Shown here: positions 21,106-30,402 of the stretch, piece after piece
How the letters are laid out: each line of letters starts with the position of its first letter
How positions within the stretch are numbered: the first letter of the stretch is position 1
NCBI GenBank assembly: GCA_015501055.1
Contig: JADNYV010000418.1
Coordinates: forward strand, 1-30,402
Direction of reading: 5' to 3'
DNA length: 30,402 bases
DNA from: Mucidula mucida
Taxonomy: Eukaryota > Basidiomycota > Agaricomycetes > Agaricales > Physalacriaceae
Notes under the pieces: generated by a model
The model's input: only the letters and a program-made list of their open reading frames with translations
Told to the model about the DNA's origin: nothing
Database searches by the model: none
Made by a program: the position numbers and the translations under genes

Positions 21106-21156
21106 TAACTGAAATTGGGACCAATTCCTACCATTAATATCAACCGATTTCAGTTA
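21106..21156. repeat. Inverted repeat, 13-bp arms
   Basis: TAACTGAAATTGG at 21,106-21,118 pairs with CCGATTTCAGTTA at 21,144-21,156 at 12 of 13 positions (or 13 with a G-U in RNA), around a 25-nt loop. Confidence 0.7.
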
Positions 21157-21427
21157 AAACCTTTAGTATCTCGCCCGCCCTACCCGATGACTGGAATCGG
21201 AAGTCCGCATCCATAGTCAGGAGTTGTACAGGTGGCGGGACTATTATGCGACTAGAAGTAGCCGGATGTATCACAGCGGTCTATATACGAGTGCCCTATT
21301 AAGCATTTCGTCTCACGGCAGAGAGATGCATAGCAAGGTAGGTATTTTAATGTCTGATGTCTTGTGCAGTTGCCTGAAGCAACTATGACGTCGTCTTCGC
21401 GTCCGTGGTGGAGGCAGAAGCGACTTC

Positions 21428-21445
21428 GGCATATATATATATGCC
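21428..21445. repeat. AT-rich perfect palindrome, 18 bp
   Basis: GGC, six AT dinucleotides, GCC: a perfect palindrome in the gene-free interval. It is likely a simple-repeat expansion. Confidence 0.8.
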
Positions 21446-22153
21446 ATTTGATTCTGACCTCCCAAAATGGAAGGGCGGCGGCGGCGTGGCGGGAAGCTAA
21501 GTTATATGTATATAACTGACGAGATTATAATTGTATACATAGACTCGAAATGAACGGCATACACAATGTGTGCTCTCTTAGAATCGGGGTGCATTCTGCG
21601 TCAAGAGCCACCGGGGAGATTAGTGAACGATTCAAAGGGTCTAAATATAAGACATGTTCGACATCGTACATGCGATGGCGGCCAGACAGGATTATCCCTG
21701 TATCGCCTCGTGTCTATGGTCCGCGTATCTAGCGAGGCTTGATAGGTTTAGCTGAGCATCGAAATACTTGCGGACGCTCAATGATGGATGTACATGTTCC
21801 AGAAAGCAAGTCTCTGGGTCGAGTAATAATGAGGACATGAAAAGATATAACCGTACTTTGGACTGCAAATTGTCTGAATGTGTCCGCGAATGGGTACGGT
21901 ACACAACTCTATTCTCCAAGTGTAACGAGAATATCATAGAGCCGTACATCGTTGCTGTTTTGTCTGACTTTCCGTTGGGCATCCTGAGCGCGCGATAATA
22001 TCGAAAGCCTCTTCTCCAAATGACGCCGACTCGCTGAATTCACAGCAACATGCGCCACATAGTATAAACGTAAACCCCATCTCTAGAACCATTGTAGTAT
22101 TGTGCGAAAACATCATAAAAGTACAACAATAACTTAGCGTCCGTCCGATACAC

Positions 22154-23475
22154 TCAAATTGTCGCCGCCCACGCCTTGAGATCAATAGTGTCATTCCGTG
22201 CCATTTCTATCCATATGAATTGCTAACACGAGATGAGCGTCCGACACTACTTGGTAAATGATCGCGCTTACACTTAATGTCCTGGGCATGCCTCTAAGCT
22301 CTGCATTCTTATCAAGACACGAGTCGACAAACTCTGCTGCCTCGGCGGGGAAGCGCCGAGTGCCGTCTGGAGTCACATCCATCAATCGGGGGGCAGGTTC
22401 TTTGACGATTTGGTGCATGAGCTCGATGATGCTCATGGTGAGTTTTGAGCCGTGCAAGGAGACACCGCGACTTTTCCGGCGGCTTACGGGTGATGATGGT
22501 GCTGCGGGGCGGAGATAGTCATCGTCGTCGCCTTCGTCGTCTGAATATGAGTCGTTGAAAGGGAAGCGGCCGTGCGCGAGTTCAATGAGTGTTATACCAA
22601 GGGACCACACGTCGGATTTGATCGTGTAATCACCGCCTTGGATTCGTTCGGGCTGAAACGAGGTGAGGGTGAGAGGAAGCGAGAGAATATGTGACGTACG
22701 CTCATGTATATGGAGGTCCCTACAAAGGAATTCGCGATAGAATTTATGAGTTCTCCAGACACGCCAAAGTCGCATAGCTTGATTTCGCCAGACGAGTTGA
22801 GAAGGATATTGGACGGTTTTATGTCTAGTACGCGATGAGAGGGGATGAGATGAGGGTGAAAGAACGGTACCGCGATGAATAATTCGGTGGACATCGTAGA
22901 GATAACCCAAGCCCTCGAGAACACAAAGCGCCACCTTGCCAACGACGCGTATGTCTATTGCGCCAATACTCTTGTAGACGCCGTCAAAGGAACCCTTGTC
23001 CATATACTCCATACAGATACAGATGTTGGGCTCTGTGAGATACGCGCCAAAGGACGTGACAATGTAGGGCGAGTTGCAGTCGTGCATGATATGGAGTTCG
23101 CGCAGGATTTGCTTGCGGACAGCTGGTTTGGCATCGATTAGAACGATCTGCAGGGACTGTCAGCATCGAGAGCTGTTGAAGGGGATGCACTACCTTCTTT
23201 GCCATTATCAGACCGCTTGGGAGGTGCTCTACCTTGATTACGCTGCCACCGTTTCCGAGGCCGAGTTCCCTTATATTGCGAAATTCCTCATTCTTGAGCG
23301 GGCCAAAGCTCTTTCCTTTGCTAGCAGTGCCATCTAGACCGGCCAAGGTGTGTGTAATGGCGGAGCGTATGCCAGTCTGGTGTGGAGTTGTCTGTGGTGG
23401 AGACAGCTCTTGAGGCGCCGGGTCCGATGGCAGCTGTAGGGCTTTGAAGTTTCTCTTCTTTCTAAGAGTCGACAT
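22154..23475 (-). CDS. ste7: STE7/Byr1-type MAP kinase kinase (377 aa model, five exons)
   Basis: Dual-specificity kinase that phosphorylates the pheromone/filamentation MAPK. Exons 23,475-23,194, 23,147-22,871, 22,824-22,700, 22,652-22,272 and 22,222-22,154; introns 46, 46, 47 and 49 nt. The N-terminus [11 protein letters not shown] matches the Ste7/Byr1 group, which favours the start at 23,475 over in-frame ATGs upstream. Gly loop GLGNGGSV at 72-79, Lys94, HRDIKPSN at 185-192, DFG at 205-207 and activation-loop Ser215 and Ser219 in SIANSFVGT. An acidic Ser/Pro insert precedes the last lobe, as is common in this subfamily, and the C-terminus DLKAWAATI is typical. All catalytic residues are present. 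It probably shares a promoter with the divergent PTPA gene 61 bp away. Confidence 0.93.
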
Positions 23476-23536
23476 GAAAAGAGAAGGGAGAGGGATCACG
23501 TTGACAGGGTAACAGCTGACTTGCTTTCGATCTACC
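23476..23536. promoter_or_regulatory. 61-bp divergent spacer between MAPKK and PTPA start codons
   Basis: Only 61 bp separate the two start codons, so the promoters or 5' leaders must overlap each other or the neighbouring coding sequence. I see no TATA box in it. A pyrimidine/purine-rich GAGAAGGGAGAGGG lies at about 23,480-23,493. Confidence 0.6.
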
Positions 23537-24791
23537 ATGATACCCTCAAAAAAGATCTTGTCCCCAGAACAACTCCTCGCTTTCCAGTCGTCGTCAACGT
23601 ACAGCACAGTCATTGCTTACATTGAACATCTCAACGAGACAGTCGTAGGGGCGAAGCTGACGGATCAATGTGAGGCGTCGTCCGTGCGTTGGCCTTTCTC
23701 CACTCATTCGCCCGTCCTCAGCACATCCATAGAGCGTTCAGTCTCTCCTTGACATTCTTGATGCTGTGCAAGATATCGCAAAAAAGACACCACCCGTAGA
23801 GAATGCCGCTTCGCGATTTGGCAATCCGGCATTTCGTACATTCTACGACAAGGTTGCAGAGTCAGCACCATCCCTACATGCCTCCATCCCGAATCTACCT
23901 CAAGACGCCATCCAAGAAGTATCCACCTATTTCAGTGAGTCATGGGGAAATAGAGGGCGCATCGACTACGGTAGTGGCATGGAGCTCAACTTTCTATGCT
24001 GGATGTACGTGATTTAGGCTCTGTGTCTTTCCTTCTTTGACCGCAATCTAGGTTATGCCTTGAACGCCTCGGTGTGCTACAAGTATATGACCACAAAGCA
24101 CTAGTCTTGCGTGTTTTCTGGAGATACATCCAGGTCATGCGTGTATTGCAATCCACATATTGGCTAGAACCCGCAGGCTCTCACGGAGTATGGGGCTTGG
24201 ATGACTATCATTTTCTCCCCTTTCTCTTTGGATCAGGTCAATTGCGAGGTCACAAATACATTCGTCCAAGAGCCATTCATGATGCAGAGGTGGTTGAAGA
24301 GTATGCCAAAGACTACATGTATTTTGCTTGCATACAGTTCATCAACTCGGTATGCGTTCATCTACTCTTCACTTACACTACCGACACGCGACTAGATTAA
24401 AACTGCGTCGTTACGATGGCACTCGCCAATGTTGGACGACATCTCGGCCGTCAAAACTTGGGATAAAGTTAATAGTGGAATGTTGAAAATGTATCGCGCC
24501 GAGGTTATGGGAAAACTCCCCGTCATGCAGCACTTCCTCTTCGGAAGTCTGCTTGGATACGATGGCCCGCCGCCTCCAGACTCTGGTACGCATAGGTCAA
24601 GCGTTCCGTCTATTCCTTCTCACTTTTCTATAGCCCAAACGGACGAACATGGTCATATCCATATTAAGAACGAATGGGGAGATTGCTGTGGAATACCTGT
24701 ACCCAGCGCCTTTGCAGCTGCAGCGATGGAAGCGAAAGAACCTGGAGCTCCGCTTCAGGGTAAAGGGATTAGACCTGTTCCTTTCGATTAG
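23537..24791 (+). CDS. Serine/threonine phosphatase 2A activator, PTPA/Rrd family (370 aa model, four exons)
   Basis: Peptidyl-prolyl isomerase-like activator that switches PP2A-type phosphatase catalytic subunits to the active form, in cytosol and nucleus. Exons 23,537-23,683, 23,733-24,004, 24,052-24,349 and 24,396-24,791; introns 49, 47 and 46 nt, all in phase. Family blocks in order: [28 protein letters not shown] (spanning an intron), [39 protein letters not shown] with [15 protein letters not shown], and [13 protein letters not shown]. The tail (about 300-370) is Ser/Ala-rich and ends RPVPFD. Length is normal. Fungi have two paralogues, Rrd1 and Rrd2, and I cannot separate them with certainty here. 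The acceptor of the first intron could be 23,732 or the nearby in-frame CAG nine bases downstream. Confidence 0.93.
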
Positions 24792-25046
24792 GTCGTGCAG
24801 GACTGTAACATGAACAATGTAATACTATGTATATATGTACTGCGGACTATGAAGACTCGGAATAGTTCTTCGACAGTGGTTTCCATTGGAGGTGGAAGGT
24901 GATGCCCAAAAGTGGAAGCTGCGTGGACGTCACGAAATTCGTCACACTTGTTCTGCGGAACGCTCAGCATCCCGAAGCCGGATTCCTATCCATCCGCCCT
25001 ATGAGCGTTGCATATCGGCCGGCATAACTCTCCCAGCAGCGCTATT

Positions 25047-27498
25047 ATGGACGTCGTCAAAGCCGTGGAGACCTATGTCACCAAATTAGTGTCCGAGCCT
25101 TCAGCCATGAAGGTCCTCTTGCTGGATTCCCATACAGTGTGTGGCGTACTTCCTCCACATTTCGCGCCCTCAAAACATGACATTAGACACCAATAGTCTC
25201 TCTCGCATCTACGCAGTCGGTTCTGCTATCCCACCAAGTCTATTTAACCGACCGAATTGACAACAAGAAACGGGACCGGATGGCACATATGAAGTGTGTC
25301 TGCTTCCTCCATGCCTCTGAAGAGAGTCTTGAGGCGCTGGCACTGGAGCTCCGGGAACCCAAGTATTCAGAGTACTACTTGTGTCAGTCGGTGAATCTCC
25401 TGCTGGCTATAGCGTCTGACAACTCGTTTGTTCAACGTCCACCACAGACTTTACCAACATCCTCACCAAGACTGTCATCGAACTGCTAGCGGAGGTGGAC
25501 GAGTATGAAGTGGTTCGGGAGGTACAGGTACGTCTTGTCGACCCTCAACACGTATACAGAACGTTGACAGACCCGCAGGAATATTTCGCAGATTACGCGC
25601 CGTTATTGCCGTCACTATTCTCTCTGAACCATACACCAAATGCCCAACGACCACTGTATGGATCCAGTCCTAATTCGTGGCATCCCGCCGCGCTCGAACG
25701 ATCGGTTCAAGGGATTACTGCGGTTCTCCTCAGTTTGAAGAAGAAGCCCATCATACGATACGAGAAGATGAGTGGGATGGCAAAGAAGTTGGCCGGAGAG
25801 ATACAGGTACTTGTCACTGTTTCTTCAGTGCGCGAGATCCTGACGGCATCATTAGCATCGCATGCAATCCGAATCCTCATTATTCGACTTTAGGTTAACA
25901 CAAGTTCCGCCCCTCCTTCTTATATTGGACAGGAGAAACGACCCAGTCACGCCTCTGCTCTCACAATGGACATATCAAGCCATGGTCCATGAGCTATTGG
26001 GAATACAAAATGGACGCATTGATTTAAGTATGGTTCCTGATATCGGACAAGAGCTCTCCGTGAGTTGGACATATGTTGTCTCGCCGTCTTCCTAACACTT
26101 TGTAGGAAATAACACTTACGACCGCAACGGACCCTTTCTTCCAAGCTCACTATCTCGCTACGTTTGGAGACCTCGGAACCTCACTGAAGAATTATGTGCA
26201 ATCGTACCAGTCGCGCTCGCTTGCACAATCACCATCCTCGATAAATTCCATCGCTGATATGAAGCGATTCGTGGAAGAGTACCCGGAGTTCAGGAAGTTG
26301 GGCGGAAATGTCAGCAAACATGTGGCGTTGGTGGGCGAGCTGAGTCGATTGGTTGGTAGGGATAAACTACTTGAAGTCGGAGAAGTGGAACAGGGACTAG
26401 CGACGAGTGCTGGTGCTGATTACAAGGTAATTTCGCTTTTCAAGAACCGAGAAAGTGCTAATGCTTTGAAAACAGAGCGTGCAAGACATTGTAACGGACA
26501 ACGGCGTACCACCTTGGAATAAGCTGCGAGTTGTGATTCTATACGCTCTGCGCTATCAAAAACTCCAGACTAGTAACATCGCTTCTCTGATTAACCTCAT
26601 GCTCGCGAATGGCGTTTCTCGAGAAGACGCTAGGGTGCGTTCTTTTTTCGATTTCTTAATGGCACTGTTTGACACGACGTAGCTGGTCTATGTTTTCTTA
26701 AACATCGCCGGCTCAGATCAACGACAGGACGACTTGTTCTCCACCGAGTCATTACTCGCCAAAGGACGCTCCGCTCTGAAAGGCTTGAAGGTGCGTGTTT
26801 TGCGTACATGTATTACAGTCTGACTTAATCCACGCAGGGCGTTGAGAACGTCTACACACAACACACACCTCATCTCTCACAGACCTTGGAAAACGTATTC
26901 AAGGGGAGATTGAAAGAAACAAGCTATCCTTTCCTGGAAAGTCCTGGACCTAATGCAAGTCTTCAAAGGTAATTGATGCTCTCGGCTTGTACTTACTAGT
27001 CTAACCAACCCGTCAGACCACAAGATGTGATTATATTCATGATTGGTGGTACTACGTATGAAGAAGCGAGGACTGTGACTCTACTGAATCAACAGCCTGC
27101 GACACCAGCTGGAGGCAGCAATGCGGCAGCCGGCGCGGGTGTGCGATTGCTACTTGGGGGCACTTGCGTACACAACTCTTCCTCGTGAGATTTCTGTCCT
27201 ATGTAACATACTACCGTTCACACGCGTCCGCAGATACATCGAGATGGTGCGACACGCCGCGACAGCGTTCCCGGCTTCTGTATATGAACCGCCACCTGAA
27301 TCCGCGTCGAATGCACCTGCGCTCAATCTAAACTTGGGTGGGGTTAACGTGAGTCTGGGTGGCCCGGGCGGGTCTGGGGTGTACAGAACAAGTGGAGAAT
27401 CGGGAGTTGGTGTTCAGGCGGACGGGATTCGGGATGGGGTGTTGAACTTGCTTGGCAAGGTGAAGCAAGGGGTAGATCGGATCGCGACGCCTCAGTAG
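25047..27498 (+). CDS. vps45: Vacuolar protein sorting protein Vps45, Sec1/Munc18 family (649 aa model, eleven exons)
   Basis: SM protein that binds the Tlg2/Pep12-type syntaxin and drives SNARE assembly for Golgi-to-endosome fusion. Exons: 25,047-25,136; 25,187-25,382; 25,448-25,527; 25,579-25,806; 25,856-26,059; 26,106-26,426; 26,476-26,634; 26,683-26,790; 26,838-26,968; 27,017-27,184; 27,234-27,498, all joining in frame. Recognisable blocks: [115 protein letters not shown], the helical region before VILYALRYQ, and [15 protein letters not shown]. The C-terminal 75 or so residues are Gly- and Asn-rich and longer than usual, ending in an amphipathic-looking segment. Confidence 0.93.
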
Positions 27499-27736
27499 TG
27501 GTAGTGGTACTGTTGCTCATACGTTGGATAAACTACGGAGATAATGCATGCTTGTTGCGTCCACGAGTTCGACAATCATGCGACGAGCGCACTTTTGGAC
27601 ACGTAGCTCACGGGTCACGGGATCAGTAATAAGCATTTCTTGATCTCCGTTTCGAGTTGTTTTCTGTATTTCATCCTTCGGTTTGCTGCTGGCCTTTTTT
27701 TCTTCTTTCTATCACGTCGACGTGCTGTAATCGGTC

Positions 27737-29390
27737 ATGGCGAAAGGGCTGTTTGGCGGCCTCAAGGGCATGGACGCCTTTGGCAAAGTGAGCCGGTGCT
27801 TTTTCGCGGTATTGTTGGGGGCGGGGATTGACGTGGACGGACACAGACGACAGAGGACGTCAAGGTTAAGACACGCACGGGCGCATTCTGTGAGCCCGAC
27901 TTTGTGCAACTACAAGGCGATTGTCTGACGCCCGGTCGACAGTGACTATACTTTCTGCAGCCATCATTCTCGCGTTCTCGACTATGGAATTCATCGACTA
28001 CCGCCGGGTCTACACGGACACCTCCATCGTCGTCGACAAGAGCCGTGGCGAGAAGCTCACTGTCCACATGAACATCACATTTCCTCGGGTACCGTGCTAT
28101 CGTGCGTCTTTCTTCCTGCTCTTAAATTAATTCCTGCAATACTTAAACCGACTAGTGCTGAGCCTAGACGTGATGGACATTAGCGGGGAGACACAGCGGG
28201 ATTTGACGCATAATATTCTCAAGGCGCGGCTGGACACCAAGGGCAAGGCGGTGCCGGGATCGTACAGCGCGGATTTGCAGAACGACCTGGACAAGATGAA
28301 CGCGGCGACGGCGGAGGGGTATTGCGGCTCGTGTTACGGGGGGCTCGAGCCCGAGAGCGGGTGCTGCAACACGTGCGAGGAGGTCCGCACGGCGTATGTC
28401 AACCGCGGCTGGAGCTTCTCCAACCCCGATGCTATTGAACAGGTATTTCCTTGTTTTTCCCCTCTTTCTCGACTTACTTACATGCGTGTGTGCTTAGTGT
28501 AAATCGGAAGGCTGGTCTGACAAGCTCAAGGAGCAGGCTAACGAGGGCTGCAACATTTCCGGTCGCATTCGCGTGAACAAGGTCATCGGCAACATTCACC
28601 TGTCCCCGGGTCGCTCGTTCCAGACGAGCTCGCGGAACTTTTATGAGCTGGTGCCGTACCTCCGCGACGACGGGAACCGCCACGATTTCTCGCATACTAT
28701 TCACCAGTTCTCGTTTGAAGGTCAGCTTCGGTTCCTCTTTTTCGCAATTTTTTGATTGAACGTGAAATCCAGGCGACGATGAGTATGATGTGAACAAGGC
28801 ACGGGCAGGACGCGATATGAAGGAGCGCTTGGGCATTGGCAAGAACCCGCTGGACGGTGCGGTTGGGAGGACGAGCAAGGCTCAATATATGTTTCAATAT
28901 TTCCTCAAAGTCGTGTCGACGCAGTTTCGCACTCTTGATGGAAAGACAGTGAGTTGCTCTTCTTGAGTGATTTCTTTATAGAGTCTAACGGATGGATCCA
29001 AAGATTAATACCCATCAATACAGTGCGACTCATTTTGAGCGCGATCTCTCTGATGGCGGACAGTCGGACACGCCTCAGAATGTCCATATACAGCATGGTG
29101 TTACTGGTGTTCCGGGAGCGTTCTTCAACTTTGAGATTTCTCCGATATTAGTCTTGCATGCGGATACACGGCAATCGTTCGCGCATTTCCTCACATCGTG
29201 AGTTCGCGTTTGGCTTGTTGTGGCAATGTTCCTAACCGATTGGAATATTAGAACTTGCGCAATTGTTGGTGGTGTTCTCACCGTTGCTTCCCTTCTCGAC
29301 AGTGTACTATTTGCCACTACAAGGGCTCTCAAAAAGTCGGGAGGTCATGCAAATGGTAATGGCTATGGCACGGGAACTAAACTCATGTAA
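27737..29390 (+). CDS. erv46: Erv46/ERGIC3-type ER-Golgi vesicle protein (423 aa model, eight exons)
   Basis: Subunit of the Erv41-Erv46 cargo receptor that cycles in COPII/COPI vesicles and retrieves ER residents. Exons 27,737-27,787, 27,847-27,889, 27,943-28,101, 28,156-28,442, 28,498-28,720, 28,773-28,948, 29,004-29,197 and 29,252-29,390; introns 52-59 nt, all in phase. There is an N-terminal cytosolic helix (LKGMDAFGK) and a first membrane segment ILSAAIILAFSTMEFI. The lumenal domain has GYCGSCYGG and GCCNTCEEV cysteine clusters, VNKVIGNIHLSPGRSFQ, ELVPYLRDDGNRHDFSHTIH and QYMFQYFLKVVSTQFRTLDG. The second membrane segment is CAIVGGVLTVASLLDSVLF, followed by a short Lys/Gly tail. Length and topology fit the family. 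Confidence 0.94.
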
Positions 29391-29545
29391 CAGTATGGCA
29401 TTAATCTTTATCTGTGCGTACTTAGAAATTCGCTCTGGGTTGAAGGGTGCATCCACGAACAGGGATTCAATGGTTCGAATGTTATCCGGTTGTGATAGCA
29501 CAGTAGAATACACCTGGGATAGGAATGTTGTACAACCAGCTACAA

Positions 29546-30402
29546 TTACATTGTATAAAATACCAGCAGATGATTCAAGATCTCTTCTTCGCAGGTCCTG
29601 GTTTGGTGGTTGCGCGAACTGCTTTTCTTTTTCTTTACGGGTTGCTGCGGCGCAGGTTGTGGAGGCACGTTTCGTCTGTATGTTGTCGTTAGGTCAGTCT
29701 AAGAATCTCGTCAATTGGAAGCTACGAGTGATGAATATACAAACATACGTCAGGTCCAATCATCAACTCGTCGTCGTCGGCTTCGTCGTCTTCAAACTCG
29801 TCGCCTGAATCACTATCGACTACACGACGATACGAAGAAGGACCTGGAGTTACAGAAGGCTCTTCTGCCGAAAGTTGGTCTTCCTCATCAGACTCTGCCT
29901 TGATTTCATACGTCGCCTTGACGCGGCGAACAAGTTGGTTTGCACAGGTCGCCGAGTCTGTGTAGTCGGTTCCCGAGTATTGGGTGTTGTGGATTGCTGA
30001 GCGCAAGTGTTGATAGTGGCTTCGACTTGCGGGAGTTTTCAGTTGTTGGACTACTGGCTCGTCGTATCGCGAAACGGGCGTCAAGGGGAGGGTCTAGCGA
30101 GATAGTGAATAAAGCGAGTCGGAGCGGTGTATGAATAATTACCGGCGCGGCGGTCTTCGTTCAGAAGCCAATTCGTCAAGTCGCGAGGTCAATGTGCAGC
30201 GTTTGTTGCTCGACGCGCAAAAGTTCTCCAGTTAGTGGTTTGGTCGCGAGACTGCGAGAGCTCCCTTCTCAAAAGAGATATGTCTCGGCTTGTGAACGTT
30301 CTGTATAATGATAACGGAGGCAAATGATTGGTCTTGAAGAGCAATTACCGTGTGCTCAAGTTGTTTAACCTGAGCGCTGTTAATCCGAGGGTTGAATTTT
30401 AA
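29546..30402 (-). CDS. Hypothetical acidic protein, incomplete at right edge (last exons modelled)
   Basis: Not recognised. The last two exons are clear by splice signals: 30,093-29,749 (115 codons, phase 0), intron 29,748-29,699 (GTATGT..TTAG) and 29,698-29,546 to a TAA. The larger exon contains LTPVSRYDEPVVQQLKTPAS, LVRRVKATYEIKAESDEEDQ and an acidic DSGDEFEDDEADDDELM. The last exon has a Pro/Gln stretch and a KKKK cluster that could be a nuclear signal. Upstream, LKFNPRINSAQVKQLEHT at the window edge (about 30,401-30,349) and Arg/Glu-rich coiled-coil-like pieces suggest further exons, but I could not join them in frame. A nuclear coiled-coil protein is a guess. It converges on the Erv46 gene, 155 bp away. 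Confidence 0.5.

Larger units (their letters stand above)
20386..22153. other. Gene-free interval of about 1.77 kb
   Basis: No ORF with coding character on either strand; the longest are 60-96 codons and lack motifs. It holds the upstream region of the 19,088-20,385 gene and the 3' flank of the MAPKK gene. Two inverted repeats were noted and are listed separately. No tRNA, LTR or transposon end was recognised. Confidence 0.6.

Noticed and set aside
21550..21998. Small ORFs of 60-96 codons on both strands in the gene-free interval.
   Set aside because: No motif, no splice-supported extension and overlapping frames on both strands; chance ORFs.
23476..23613. Upstream in-frame start for the MAPKK at 23,613, adding 46 residues.
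   Set aside because: It would run through the spacer into PTPA exon 1, and the family N-terminus RKKRNFKxLxL begins right after the Met at 23,475.
24411..24970. Minus-strand 60-codon ORFs around the PTPA 3' end.
   Set aside because: Antisense to the conserved last exon of PTPA or its 3' flank, without coding features.

Overview
The window is nuclear DNA of a filamentous fungus, most likely an agaricomycete basidiomycete. The intact genes are split by many short introns (about 43-65 nt, GT..AG, with GTRNGT-type donors and CTNA/CTNAC-like branch sites). The mobile DNA is of Ty3/gypsy type with a chromodomain, and the host genes are standard fungal housekeeping and signalling genes. Every intron was placed by eye from splice signals, reading frame and family conservation; none was tested against transcripts.

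Left half (1 to about 16,020) is a retrotransposon graveyard. Family A, a chromodomain gypsy element, enters from beyond the left edge on the + strand and ends with its 3' LTR at 10,512. It is split at 2,413 by a nested, younger element B (2,413-9,324, minus strand) with 224-bp LTRs, a 5-bp target duplication CAAAG, a broken gag and a full-length pol ORF. A second family-A copy, A' (14,160 to 10,654, minus strand), lies tail to tail with A. The two 3' LTRs face each other across 141 bp of scrambled LTR pieces, so the region is a large inverted repeat. A and A' share the same disabling changes (Trp codons turned to stops, the RT motif YLDD read as YLDN, one 1-nt deletion), so these predate the duplication. 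At 14,160/14,161 A' is fused to C, a gag remnant of a B-like lineage.

Middle (16,020-22,150) is gene-poor. It holds a possible two-exon zinc-finger-like gene (17,453-18,527, minus), an unrecognised two-exon gene ending in a coiled coil (19,088-20,385, minus), a perfect 23-bp palindrome, and a stretch of about 1.77 kb with no gene.

Right part (22,154-30,402) is dense euchromatin. It carries a STE7/Byr1-type MAP kinase kinase (minus), then, starting only 61 bp away in the opposite direction, a PP2A activator (PTPA/Rrd family). Downstream on the + strand are the SM protein Vps45 (endosome/Golgi membrane fusion) and Erv46 (ER-Golgi cargo receptor subunit). An incomplete, unrecognised acidic gene runs in from the right edge on the minus strand and is convergent with Erv46. 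These genes do not form one pathway. MAPKK and PTPA both bear on phosphorylation signalling, and Vps45 and Erv46 both act in membrane traffic.
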